49,404 bases of DNA from S15-B10 sp045569115 (lineage in GTDB: Bacteria; Fidelibacterota; Marinisomatia; Marinisomatales; S15-B10). This document shows positions 1-8,589 of the stretch, piece after piece (position 1 is the first letter of the stretch; the number at the start of each line of letters is the position of its first letter). The notes beneath the pieces are model-generated. The model saw only the letters and a program-made list of their open reading frames with translations. It was not told where the DNA came from and searched no databases. The stretch spans positions 1-49,404 of the forward strand of contig JBJKZS010000119.1 in NCBI GenBank assembly GCA_045569115.1. Reading direction: 5' to 3'. Made by a program: the position numbers and the translations under genes.

Positions 1-1157
1 CTAAGAAGATTTAAACGATCTACAGGTACGAAATTGAACTGAACAAGTAGAAAAATAAGAATCCCCACTACTCCTTCTAACGTAGCTCTTACGGCGCTGT
101 CAATAATTGGTTTAGCCTCTTTTTTCTTTTCCTTAGGTACTGGTAACCAAAGAATTTCCTGAGATGCATTATTGACAGAAAATTTGAAAACTTGATCAGA
201 AAACTTGGCAATAAAGACTGTAATAAGAATTGGTGAAACAAAGAATCCCGTTGAACCAAGAGCCAAAGAAATTGGTAATATCAATAATCCAGCCAAAATA
301 CCTAATCGTGATAAAATAAAACCAGTTACAAAGAACTGCATAATAAGAGTCGCCATACCAGTGGCCATGTAATATGTACCAAAGAAACTCACAAGATCAT
401 CCTGAACCGGATATGTCTGAACCGCTGTCATTTTAAATTGATAATCAATAATCTTTGAAACAAAAGCAGCCAGGCCAATAAGAATTGCTATAGATTTGAG
501 ATAAGGATCAAATTGAAAACTTCTCTTTTTTGCACCAGATTTCTTTACAATCTTTTTGGGACTCTTCTTTTCATCTGATGATTTACGATAACTCTTAACA
601 AGGTTTGCAAATATTATCGATGAAAGAATAAAAAATATTGTCAAATAAAGAAGTTTATCAGACCCAAAAATTTGTACAAATGGTTTTAATGAATATCCAG
701 CTAGAATCCCAGCCATGGATCCGCCAGCTCCAATTATACTGAAAATTCGCTTTGCCTGCCTGGGACCAAAAATCTCTCCAGCTAACATCCAGAATTGTAG
801 GATAGAAAGTGATACAATTACCTCCATCCAAATAAATAATGTTGGTATAAACCAGCCTTTTAGATTAAGCTGAATCAAATAAATTGTTATAGCAAAAATG
901 AGCCCTGTAATTGTTATTACATTAATTGAATCTCTTCCATCTATAAGTCTTTTATAAAGAGTGATGACAGCCACCATTGTAAATGCAATGGCGACAAACA
1001 TTAATGGCAGATAGGATCTATCAAAAAGATTAAGGAAAAATGCATCGCGAGCTGAGCCACCTGTAATGCTAATTGCTACGACAGAAAAAAATTGCAGAAA
1101 TAAAAGTAAAACTGGCACACGCTCATCAGACTTTATATTGACAATGTTCAATTTCAC
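1..1157 (-). CDS. NTT/MFS-like multi-pass membrane carrier (3' end outside window)
   Basis: The frame is open from a GTG at 1157 (TTG at 1151 is an alternative) to the window edge, about 385 codons, so the C-terminus is missing. The translation is a polytopic membrane protein with about ten hydrophobic spans and a basic, lysine-rich cytoplasmic loop near the middle (around residues 195-225). The segment near residue 325-350 (SVNNASQEILWLPVPKEKKK, then a helix with a GVVGI turn) resembles the ATP/ADP-translocase (NTT) branch of the MFS, where a similar stretch precedes TM8. The substrate cannot be read from sequence; nucleotide exchange is only one option, and many free-living bacteria carry such NTT-like proteins of unknown role. 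A terminator at 1217-1244 separates it from the upstream cupredoxin gene. Confidence 0.6.
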   Translation of the reverse strand, partial: MKLNIVNIKSDERVPVLLLFLQFFSVVAISITGGSARDAFFLNLFDRSYLPLMFVAIAFTMVAVITLYKRLIDGRDSINVITITGLIFAITIYLIQLNLKGWFIPTLFIWMEVIVSLSILQFWMLAGEIFGPRQAKRIFSIIGAGGSMAGILAGYSLKPFVQIFGSDKLLYLTIFFILSSIIFANLVKSYRKSSDEKKSPKKIVKKSGAKKRSFQFDPYLKSIAILIGLAAFVSKIIDYQFKMTAVQTYPVQDDLVSFFGTYYMATGMATLIMQFFVTGFILSRLGILAGLLILPISLALGSTGFFVSPILITVFIAKFSDQVFKFSVNNASQEILWLPVPKEKKKEAKPIIDSAVRATLEGVVGILIFLLVQFNFVPVDRLNLL

Positions 1158-1216
1158 TTCTACTAAATCTTATCCTAAAAGATAGATTTTTTCAACCAAA
1201 AAAATTGAATAAATAA

Positions 1217-1244
1217 AAAAGGCTCAACTAATAGTGAGCCTTTT
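1217..1244 (-). terminator. Rho-independent terminator after the respiratory operon
   Basis: A six-base GC-rich stem (GGCTCA at 1221-1226, TGAGCC at 1235-1240) is extended by four A/T pairs and has an eight-base loop. On the minus strand it is followed by a T-rich tract (complement of 1211-1220). It lies 25 bases beyond the cupredoxin stop codon, so it should end the HEAT-Rieske-cytochrome-cupredoxin transcript. The flanking T run on the plus side makes it potentially bidirectional. Confidence 0.75.
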
Positions 1245-1268
1245 ACAAAAAAAATAGAATTCAAGATT

Positions 1269-1994
1269 TCATTTCTTCTTTGGTGGTCGCTTAAGAATAA
1301 AATCAGCTTTTACATCTCCATCACTGGAAACAGTAACTGTCGTACTTTTTGGTGGGAGTCGTTCGTGTAGAGCGGTTACTGTATATGTCCCAGCTGGGAG
1401 ACCTTCAATCTCAAAGTTACCTGCTTCATCGGTAACTGCAAAGAAAGGATGATTCATTACATGGATAAATGCACCCATCCAAGGATGAACATCGCATTTT
1501 ATCCGAAGCTTCAGCTCTTCATCATCAAACTGTTTAGTTATCTTTTTCCTGGCTCCAGGCATCGCTTCATTAAATGCAGCATTATTCCTATTTTTTGGCA
1601 TTGCATGAACATTGTGCAAAGTACCATCACTATTCAATATTTCTATTTTCTGACCAACTTGAACACCTATGACATGAGGAACATAAACACATCCTTTTTG
1701 ATCAATAGTTACAGCTTTTTCTGGAGTTTTATAAGATTTTCCTTCTAAGCCTTTCTCAATATAGACAAAAACATTTTTTAATTCTCCCTCAGAACCTGAA
1801 AGCAACCATTCGGCTCGAGCAGGACCATCCGAATGTTTCCCATCGCAAATAGGATCAGCGGACATTTTAATTGGTTTCATCTTAGGTGCTTTTCCATCGA
1901 ACTTGACTGTCCCTTTTATTCCTCCACCATATAAAAAGCCCAAAAGAAGAAAAAAGATACTAAACGTCATTGATGCTTTTGTTAAACAACGCAT
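1269..1994 (-). CDS. Secreted cupredoxin-like protein with carboxypeptidase-regulatory-like tail
   Basis: 241 residues. An N-terminal signal peptide (hydrophobic about residues 9-22) precedes a cupredoxin-like domain. Candidate type 1 copper ligands are visible: His127 or His130 (LHNVHAMP), Cys167, His170 and Met173 in a C-x2-H-x2-M array (CDVHPWM). Residues about 183-236 form a CarboxypepD_reg-like beta domain (AGNFEIEGLPAGTYTV). The start is supported by AAGGAG nine bases upstream. It is the last gene of the cytochrome operon, 36 bases after the octahaem cytochrome, so a role as periplasmic electron carrier, or as copper-binding assembly partner of the complex, is a reasonable inference. 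Related proteins are often annotated only as 'carboxypeptidase regulatory-like domain protein'; the copper site is my reading of the motif. Confidence 0.75.
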   Translation of the reverse strand: MRCLTKASMTFSIFFLLLGFLYGGGIKGTVKFDGKAPKMKPIKMSADPICDGKHSDGPARAEWLLSGSEGELKNVFVYIEKGLEGKSYKTPEKAVTIDQKGCVYVPHVIGVQVGQKIEILNSDGTLHNVHAMPKNRNNAAFNEAMPGARKKITKQFDDEELKLRIKCDVHPWMGAFIHVMNHPFFAVTDEAGNFEIEGLPAGTYTVTALHERLPPKSTTVTVSSDGDVKADFILKRPPKKK

Positions 1995-2030
1995 TATTCA
2001 ATCTCCTTAGTTTTTATTATTATAAAATTA

Positions 2031-5012
2031 TTAATCTTCCCAATCATCATCTTCCCAATCATCACTTTCCCAATCATCACTTTCTTCCTCACCTTCCAGG
2101 AAGCCATAACCATTCTGATTAAAAAACTCTCTTATCTCTCTTGAGATGTCAATTTTCCCGGGAATAGAATAAACATAATCTGTTAATCCTGAAACCATTG
2201 AACTTTCATCGCCAGCAAGCTTCATTAGATCTACACCATAAATTTCCGAAGCATCAGAAGTAGACAATTCTTCTTGTGTTGGTATATATGGTTTCGGCAT
2301 TTTTGTTCCTGGCATAATTTCTTGAGGATTATTTAGCCAGTCTACTACCCAGTCAGGTCTTAATCGTTCCTTAGTAAGAGCAAGGTTTGGCGCCCAAGTT
2401 TGAGCCCCCTGAAGCGGTTGAGTAACTCCATAGAAATGACAATTATTACAAGCTCCCATCTCATGGAGTTTTGCACCAGCCCGAAATTCAACGCTATTTT
2501 TAATAGGACTATAATGCCCTTCATAAGGTGTCGTTTGTCCGTCATAGTACTGGAAATATTTAATGAGACTATTCCATTTTTCTTCACCTAGTGCAAATGA
2601 TGGCATCCTAACTAATAGGTTCGGTCTGACAGTCATTGGTTTTTCCAAGAAATTGAGTAACCAGCGAGGTTGTACCTTAGCCCCTTCGGTATTCAAATTT
2701 GGCGGGGCATATTCTGGTGAAAAATAGTTTGCAAGAATATCGCCTCCTCTATTTTCAATTAGGTGACACCCCATACAATTATTATTTTTTACAATCCATT
2801 GACCTTCCTCAATAAAGCTCCTACTAGCTGATTTTGGCATTTCCCTGTTATCATTATTATTCAAGGCAAGAATGACCGTAACAATCTTTTCCGCCTCTTC
2901 ATCTGTAAAACCAAAATCAGGCATTCTCAAGCCATCATAAGGTCCTGCAACTTTATTGACTTCAAAACTACGGGGATATTGCACTTTTTGAGTAAACCAT
3001 GAAATTTTTGTATGAGGTATAGAAGTATAGCCAAAGTCCAATTTGTTTAGAGGTTTACTGCCCTCTCCATCTAAAGCCACCCCAATCCGTTTTGCATCCT
3101 TAAATCCTGGGATAACATGGCAACCTGTACAGCCATAATGCTGCAATAGTTTAGATCCATTATAATCAAGCATCTGGTCTAAACTCATATCATCTAACTT
3201 CTGTTTAGCAATTTTATCAGAATTCATCTTGATTAGAAATTCAAAAGCAATATCTGCTTGCATCTCTTTTTGGACTGGCGTAACAGTAGAAGACATAAAC
3301 TCATCGTTTGTTAGACTGTGAAGATAACTAGAAAGATCAGCGGCTTCTATATCAGTTATCCTTAAATCAGGCATAAGTGTTTCTGGATGATAATCTTTTG
3401 GGTTTTTCAACCAATTAAAAAGCCATTGTTTAGTAGTCTTTGATCCAAGACCAATTAGATTCGGACCATGCTCTTGGCGAATAGAAGCAAGTGTATAAGA
3501 TACTTGTTGAGGTTCTTCCTCTAGTTTATGACACCCTTTACAACCCAAATTATTAAATAGATATTCACCACGTTCTTCATTACCCAATCGTGGAATACTA
3601 ACTAATTCTAGAGGAGTACTTTGGTCAAAGAGATAATCAACTATAGCATGTATCTCTTGATCTGTTCTTAGCATATCTTCTTCATTATCAGAATCTGAAA
3701 TATCAAAGAAATGAGGCATCCAAGTATTCTCTCTGAATTTTCGTGGTGCTTCGATCCATCGGTATGCCCATTCTCTTGAGGTCTTCGAAGCAAGGTGAGT
3801 AAGATTTGGTCCTCCTCTCTGAGGAAGTTTTCCTTCATATCTATTAACGAGATGGCATCCATTACAGGAAGCTTTTTCAAACAGAGCAAGTCCTAGGTTT
3901 AAGTCATCAGAGCCATCTATAGAAGCTTGACTAGAATGACATTTAAGACACCCAGCTTCAGAATACTGGGTGGGATACATTGGAGTTTCCCAGTGATGCA
4001 TCTTATGCCAATTATATTTTTCTTTCCACTCTTCTTCTTGCTCAGGAGAGCTAGGCGTATGTGCCGCTGTGACAAAATCAGTGCCACGACCTCTGCCCGC
4101 ATGGCAACTTGTACATCCGAAATCCTCCATTGGATGAGCTGAAGAACTAGCCAAAAAAAGATTAAGTTTGGGATGAGTAGTATGAGGCTGAGGTGCATTT
4201 TCAAAGCCAGGCTTATCAACACCTAAATGACAGGTTGTACATCTATCCACTTTTGGCATTTGGACAAAATTCATATCGTCTGTTATATCAGGAATTATAA
4301 TCTGGTTAATTTTTAGATATGGATTTAAAAAATCTATAACGGGTAAATCTCGAACAGCATTTGCAACTCGATTACCAATTGTCATTGAACCAGTATCAAT
4401 AGTATTTAGTTTCCTTGTATAGACCCTAATTTGCCTCTCAAGTGAATTTAATTTTTTACTTGATTCATCAACAGCTGCTGTTATTTTTTCTATATCATTC
4501 TTTTTTAATTCTAGTTGAGCTTCTACAGCTTGAACTTCAAGATTCTTTTGATCATAATCAGCACCAAGTTCATCCATCTTTCTCTTTTCTTTTTCAGCCT
4601 CTCCTCCATTATAAGAAATAGCAGCTTCATATTCATACTTGGCAACATCATATATGGATTTAGCAAAAGCTGATTCTTGCTGAACTTTGTAATATTTAGA
4701 ATCGATAGCTTTTTGTTGTTTCTGGAGTACCTTTAAATCTTCAGCTTGAGCATCGAGGCCAGCCTGCGCAAGCAAGAGTTCTTGAGAAACTTCATTGTAT
4801 TCGTCTGATTCCTTAACTCTGCTTTGTTCTTCACCTTTTAGGTTGCTAGTTAAATCTGAATCAAGCTTCCGAAATTCACGCTGATAATCTTTCCAGGTCC
4901 TATCATAATCATCAGCAAAAGTCCAAATTATAAGGACTAGGAAAAAAATACTCGATATACCGAATAATTTATTTAGACTTAAAATATTGTAATGTCGCTC
5001 TTCTCTATCCAT
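2031..5012 (-). CDS. Membrane-anchored octahaem cytochrome c with N-terminal coiled coil
   Basis: 993 residues. One TM helix (about 15-32) is followed by a long charged coiled coil (about 35-205) and then a haem region. Eight CxxCH sites are present, starting at residues 258, 300, 355, 383, 491, 628, 746 and 855. The last five are each followed by a distal 'MP' (Met432, 547, 697, 803, 905), the layout of class I mono-haem domains with His/Met ligation; the first three are clustered and lack it, suggesting a three-haem module with other ligands. The C-terminus is very acidic (DDWE units). It starts nine bases after the subunit-IV-like gene and must be the cytochrome c1/f equivalent of this complex, greatly enlarged. 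Family naming beyond 'c-type cytochrome' is not possible here; the electron-wire role is inferred. Confidence 0.85.
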   Translation of the reverse strand: MDREERHYNILSLNKLFGISSIFFLVLIIWTFADDYDRTWKDYQREFRKLDSDLTSNLKGEEQSRVKESDEYNEVSQELLLAQAGLDAQAEDLKVLQKQQKAIDSKYYKVQQESAFAKSIYDVAKYEYEAAISYNGGEAEKEKRKMDELGADYDQKNLEVQAVEAQLELKKNDIEKITAAVDESSKKLNSLERQIRVYTRKLNTIDTGSMTIGNRVANAVRDLPVIDFLNPYLKINQIIIPDITDDMNFVQMPKVDRCTTCHLGVDKPGFENAPQPHTTHPKLNLFLASSSAHPMEDFGCTSCHAGRGRGTDFVTAAHTPSSPEQEEEWKEKYNWHKMHHWETPMYPTQYSEAGCLKCHSSQASIDGSDDLNLGLALFEKASCNGCHLVNRYEGKLPQRGGPNLTHLASKTSREWAYRWIEAPRKFRENTWMPHFFDISDSDNEEDMLRTDQEIHAIVDYLFDQSTPLELVSIPRLGNEERGEYLFNNLGCKGCHKLEEEPQQVSYTLASIRQEHGPNLIGLGSKTTKQWLFNWLKNPKDYHPETLMPDLRITDIEAADLSSYLHSLTNDEFMSSTVTPVQKEMQADIAFEFLIKMNSDKIAKQKLDDMSLDQMLDYNGSKLLQHYGCTGCHVIPGFKDAKRIGVALDGEGSKPLNKLDFGYTSIPHTKISWFTQKVQYPRSFEVNKVAGPYDGLRMPDFGFTDEEAEKIVTVILALNNNDNREMPKSASRSFIEEGQWIVKNNNCMGCHLIENRGGDILANYFSPEYAPPNLNTEGAKVQPRWLLNFLEKPMTVRPNLLVRMPSFALGEEKWNSLIKYFQYYDGQTTPYEGHYSPIKNSVEFRAGAKLHEMGACNNCHFYGVTQPLQGAQTWAPNLALTKERLRPDWVVDWLNNPQEIMPGTKMPKPYIPTQEELSTSDASEIYGVDLMKLAGDESSMVSGLTDYVYSIPGKIDISREIREFFNQNGYGFLEGEEESDDWESDDWEDDDWED
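2036..2080 (-). repeat. Three 15-nt tandem units encoding a DDWE acidic tail
   Basis: Three consecutive 15-base units (2036-2050, 2051-2065, 2066-2080), differing at one or two positions, encode the repeated five-residue motif (S/D)-D-D-W-E at the C-terminus of the octahaem cytochrome. The near identity at DNA level points to recent expansion by slippage. Confidence 0.85.
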
Positions 5013-5021
5013 TCTTTCGAC

Positions 5022-6137
5022 CTATATATTGAAGAAAAACTCTGGAATAGCTATAAGATACTTAAGATTAAAAATCCACCTAAGATACATCTTGATGGGA
5101 AGAGAAAACATTGTTAGCGCTAAGAAAACAAAAACTCCAAAGCCAAAATTACCTAACTTATGATAAAGCCTTTTGAATATAGTCTTAGCTAATAAAGGAG
5201 GTAAAATTAGAAAATAACCGAATACAAGAATAAACCCAAATAATTCCCTTAGAAGAATATTTGAGGGTAAACCCATATTGAGGAATTTTATATAAATGAT
5301 CTCAGATAAGTTTATGTTTGTAAGTGGTTCTAACTTATGAATATCCCAATACTCAAAAGGACCAAAGAAATTCCAATTTGGTCCTCTTAAAAAAGTTCCA
5401 ATAATAATGAGTAAAATCCATAAGATAATCCAACCAAACATATAAATTGAAATAGCTAGTCTTCTATTCTTGTACTGGTAATACCCAGAGCCCTCAGGAT
5501 TCCTATCTAAATATGGTATTGCCATGAGTCCAAAAATAATAATTGTGGGGTAAACTACTCCAGCTAACCATGGATCATAATAAACTAACATCTCTTGAAG
5601 ACCAAGAAAATACCAAGGTGCTTTTGAAGGATTTGGAGTGGCTGCTGGATTAGCTGGTTCTTCAAGAGGAGCATCGAGTCCAATAGACCAAACCAACAAT
5701 AGGCAAGTACAAAGAATTAAACTAATGAACTCCACATAAACAAGATCTGGCCAAACCAAAACTTTTTCATCTGGACCATGGTACTCATTTGGTCTCTCCC
5801 CAGCATCTAACAATGTATCATTGTCAGTCGCCTGTTTCATGCTTAACCATAAAAAGAAATAAACCAAGAATATCAACCCAACAATAGGGACATTATCCGG
5901 CTTGAGCATGATCAGACGAAATTCATCATCCTGCACACCAACTACAAAAAACAGTGTAAGCCCAATCATTACTAGAGCAAGTCCAGTATTTGTCCAAAGC
6001 AAATTTATTTTCAACCGCTTATTCCATTTATCAAACCAATTATTAACAGGAAAAAAGAATGGAAAAGTAACCATTGAAAGTGTCAACATTAATGTTGGCT
6101 GAGTTAGATAATCGATAAAGTTTTTAAATGATTCCAT
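5022..6137 (-). CDS. Cytochrome b subunit-IV-like (C-terminal cytochrome b half, extended)
   Basis: 371 residues, much longer than plant or cyanobacterial subunit IV (about 160). An N-terminal extension with about three hydrophobic spans (to residue 100) precedes the recognisable subunit-IV core: VWPDLVYVEF (128-137), then a Pro/Ala-rich Qo loop and the quinol-site motif APWY at 173-176, where b6f has PEWY. More TM helices follow to the end. It lies six bases downstream of the b6-like gene, so cytochrome b is split into two polypeptides as in b6f-type complexes. The Glu of PEWY is replaced by Pro, as in many menaquinol-using split-b complexes, which suggests a low-potential quinone. Identification of the family is firm; quinone type is inferred. 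Confidence 0.85.
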   Translation of the reverse strand: MESFKNFIDYLTQPTLMLTLSMVTFPFFFPVNNWFDKWNKRLKINLLWTNTGLALVMIGLTLFFVVGVQDDEFRLIMLKPDNVPIVGLIFLVYFFLWLSMKQATDNDTLLDAGERPNEYHGPDEKVLVWPDLVYVEFISLILCTCLLLVWSIGLDAPLEEPANPAATPNPSKAPWYFLGLQEMLVYYDPWLAGVVYPTIIIFGLMAIPYLDRNPEGSGYYQYKNRRLAISIYMFGWIILWILLIIIGTFLRGPNWNFFGPFEYWDIHKLEPLTNINLSEIIYIKFLNMGLPSNILLRELFGFILVFGYFLILPPLLAKTIFKRLYHKLGNFGFGVFVFLALTMFSLPIKMYLRWIFNLKYLIAIPEFFFNI

Positions 6138-6143
6138 AGCTAA

Positions 6144-6929
6144 CTATGTTGGTCCAGAAATACCACCATCTTTTCTAACTCTCCAAAAATGTACAGCCAT
6201 CAGAATCATTACTATGAAAGGCAAGCCAATACAGTGAAGCACATAAAATCTTAGCAATGCAGCTTCTCCAACAAAACGTCCACCCAAAAGTGCGAACTTT
6301 GCATCTGCTCCCATGTGAACGAAGTTAATATCACCAATTGAAAGCAATGCTGCACCAGGGCCTTCATGTCCAGCAAAAGGTGCCGCTCTAGCCATATTAC
6401 CTCCAACTGTAATGGCCCACATTGCTAGTTGATCCCAAGGAAGAAGATATCCTGTAAAACTTAGTAGAAGTGTAAGGACAAGTAGAATAACTCCAACAGA
6501 CCAGTTGAATTCTCTAGGAGGTTTATAAGAACCTGTCATAAACACTCTGAACATGTGAAGCCAAGTTGTGATAACCATGGCATGTGCACCCCATCGATGA
6601 ATCTCTCTCATAATTCCCAAAGGTACTTGTTCCCCTAAATCAATGATATCAGTATAAGCATATTCTGCAGTTGGGCGATAGTAAAACATCAGCAGAATTC
6701 CGGAAATAGTTAAAACAAGAAAAAGGAAAAAGGTTAGACCACCCATACACCAAGTAAACTTTAATTTTACAGCATGACGTGGCAACCGGACAGGATGAAG
6801 ATGAAGAAATACGCTGTTTAGAACCGACATCATTCGTTGTCTTCGAGTTCTAGGCACACCGGATCTGAAAATTGACTTCCAGACCTGGGACTCTCCAAAA
6901 CGTTCGAAAATGTTCTTTTTATCACTCAT
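6144..6929 (-). CDS. Cytochrome b (b6-like N-terminal half)
   Basis: 261 residues, four core TM helices. The four b-haem histidines are visible: His111/His125 (13 residues between) and His232/His247 (14 between, as in b6 rather than bc1). Cys61 (FTWCMGG, before FYYRPT) aligns with the b6 cysteine that holds the extra covalent haem ci, so this subunit probably carries a third haem. Other b6 hallmarks are HRW, LPWDQ and the C-terminal GISGP. A segment of about 25 residues between LPWDQ and the last haem helix is longer than in plant b6. Together with the next gene it forms the membrane core that oxidises quinol at the Qo site and recycles electrons at Qi. Confidence 0.92.
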   Translation of the reverse strand: MSDKKNIFERFGESQVWKSIFRSGVPRTRRQRMMSVLNSVFLHLHPVRLPRHAVKLKFTWCMGGLTFFLFLVLTISGILLMFYYRPTAEYAYTDIIDLGEQVPLGIMREIHRWGAHAMVITTWLHMFRVFMTGSYKPPREFNWSVGVILLVLTLLLSFTGYLLPWDQLAMWAITVGGNMARAAPFAGHEGPGAALLSIGDINFVHMGADAKFALLGGRFVGEAALLRFYVLHCIGLPFIVMILMAVHFWRVRKDGGISGPT

Positions 6930-6967
6930 ATTATTATAATTAAATCTCCTATTATGGTTGAATTCCT

Positions 6968-7540
6968 TTAAACCATAAGAAATGATTCCGGATCAGACCA
7001 TTGACCTTTTTCATATTGAAATTTTCTACTTTTATCAATAAGTATTTGACCATCATCGGCCATTACGATTCTATATCTTTCCAAAGGGCGAGGAGCGGGA
7101 CCCTCAAAATTTATACCAGTTTTTCTAAAACCGCTACCGTGACATGGACATTTAAATTTATTTTCATTTTCTAACCAGTTAGGAGTACACCCAAGATGTG
7201 TGCAAACAGTTGACAATGCATATATAGTCTCAGAATCTCTTATAACCCAAGTACCAAATTTAGCCTGCCAACGTATATCTACAATTCCTATCTCATACTC
7301 TTCAGGAGGACCAATTTTAAATGATTGAGGTGGCTCAAAAAGTACATTTGGGAAAAAAATCCTCAAAATCATCGTAAGGAATCCACCCGTTGCAGCAGCA
7401 AATGCTACCCATGCAACAGCCAACCAAGAAATAAATGACCTTCGCTTAACATCGTCTTTTATTGAACCTTCACCAATAGAAGCCTTTGCTTTTTTTTCTT
7501 CTTTTTTTTCTTTCAACGATTTTTGATTTTCAACTGGCAT
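6968..7540 (-). CDS. Rieske 2Fe-2S protein of the bc complex
   Basis: 190 residues from the ATG at 7540. An in-frame start at 7561 exists, but the ATG at 7540 has AGGGGG eight bases upstream and overlaps the HEAT gene end by 11 bases, a usual coupling. A charged lysine-rich N-terminus leads to a Tat-type signal/anchor (KRRSFISWL at 32-40, then a hydrophobic stretch), so the domain is probably exported folded with its cluster. Cluster motifs are complete: CTHLGC (113-118) and CPCHGSGF (131-138), giving ligands Cys113, His115, Cys131, His134 and disulfide Cys118-Cys133. The protein takes an electron from quinol at the Qo site and hands it to the c-haem subunit encoded downstream. Confidence 0.92.
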   Translation of the reverse strand: MPVENQKSLKEKKEEKKAKASIGEGSIKDDVKRRSFISWLAVAWVAFAAATGGFLTMILRIFFPNVLFEPPQSFKIGPPEEYEIGIVDIRWQAKFGTWVIRDSETIYALSTVCTHLGCTPNWLENENKFKCPCHGSGFRKTGINFEGPAPRPLERYRIVMADDGQILIDKSRKFQYEKGQWSDPESFLMV

Positions 7541-8396
7541 CAAATATCCCCCTAGACTCAAGGGCTTTTCTTGCTAAATCCCTTAATTTAAGGTTGTCAT
7601 CATTTTTGCTGAGTTTCATAAGTGCCTCATTTAATTCGGCATCATCTAGCAAAGCAGCAGCTTTTACTGCAACCATCATTGCTTGCTCTTTTTCATATCG
7701 ATCAATATCCTCAAATCTAGAAAAATATGTTCTATCCAAAAGATTAAGGAGCTCTACCCGCCCAGAGGAATCTCCATGTTTAGCTAGAGAAATAGCAGCA
7801 TTCCAGCGAACATTAGGCTCAGTATCGGAAAGGAGGGATCTAAGGCTTTTATTTCCATTTACTGACTTCATAACACCTAAAGCAATAGCTATACGATTCC
7901 TAACAAAGGATGAAGCATGGCCAACTTTATTTTCAATAAGCTTTGAATTCTCAATATCATGGTAAAAACTTAGCGCAAAAACTGCATCTGCTACTACATT
8001 TTCATCTGTTTCATTAAGTGCGTTCCTAATCGTTTGCACAAATGAAGGATGATTAGTCTGTCCCATAGCACGAATAAGATATTGCCTAACCCTAGGGTTT
8101 GGATCATTTTGAGCATATTGATATGTAGAAGTCATTTCAGCAACAAAGCGATCAGAAACTGGCTTGAAATCAGGGTTTGATAAAAGTTTAGAAAGTTCAT
8201 AAGCTGACTGCCATCTTTTAGTAGCCCCCCCTACTTTCACGTCAACAAGAAATTCCTCAGCACTTTTTGGTTCATAAGTTAGAAGACTCCAAATAAAGAA
8301 AACCAGCACACCAAATGCAGCAATAATAAAAGGAACCACAAAAAAAGAGTGGATGATTACCCTTATAGACGATTTTTCTTTTACCTCTTCCGCCAT
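7530..8396 (-). CDS. Membrane-anchored HEAT-repeat protein of the bc operon
   Basis: 288 residues. A short cytoplasmic start, one strong TM helix (about residues 12-40), then an all-helical domain with repeated helix pairs of the HEAT type; recurring signatures include DPNPRVRQYLIRAMG, DENVVADAVFALS, ASSFVRNRIAIALG and EPNVRWNAAISLA. No enzyme motif is present. It is the first gene of the respiratory operon and overlaps the Rieske start, so a scaffold, assembly or interaction role for the complex is likely, but this is inference from position. The ATG start at 8396 has no strong Shine-Dalgarno that I can see. Confidence 0.75.
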   Translation of the reverse strand: MAEEVKEKSSIRVIIHSFFVVPFIIAAFGVLVFFIWSLLTYEPKSAEEFLVDVKVGGATKRWQSAYELSKLLSNPDFKPVSDRFVAEMTSTYQYAQNDPNPRVRQYLIRAMGQTNHPSFVQTIRNALNETDENVVADAVFALSFYHDIENSKLIENKVGHASSFVRNRIAIALGVMKSVNGNKSLRSLLSDTEPNVRWNAAISLAKHGDSSGRVELLNLLDRTYFSRFEDIDRYEKEQAMMVAVKAAALLDDAELNEALMKLSKNDDNLKLRDLARKALESRGIFDAS

Positions 8397-8493
8397 GAAT
8401 AATTAATAGTTCGCCTGTATTAAGGTGAAAAATTACAATTGTGAAGATCTTCAGACAAAATGAATTCGAAGATTTTTTAAAAAATAGTTTTTG

Positions 8494-8576
8494 TACCGCG
8501 GAAAGGAGTCGAACCTTCACACCCTAAGGGCACCAGATCCTAAATCTGGCGTGTCTACCAATTCCACCACCGCGGC
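8494..8576 (-). tRNA. tRNA-Leu (anticodon UAG)
   Basis: 83-base class II tRNA. The acceptor stem GCCGCGG/CCGCGGT closes it (one G-U at the first pair), followed by a D arm with GGTAGAC, anticodon stem CCAGA/TCTGG around TTTAGGA (anticodon TAG), a long variable arm, and T loop GGTTCGACTCC. The discriminator is A; the 3' CCA is not encoded. It begins 14 bases after the secA stop on the same strand, so it is probably co-transcribed with secA. Confidence 0.95.
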
Positions 8577-8589
8577 TATATATTAATTA

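Noticed and set aside
8471..8490. T6/A6 palindrome just downstream of tRNA-Leu as a terminator
   Set aside because: The stem is made only of A/T pairs with no GC core, so it is unlikely to terminate transcription on its own.
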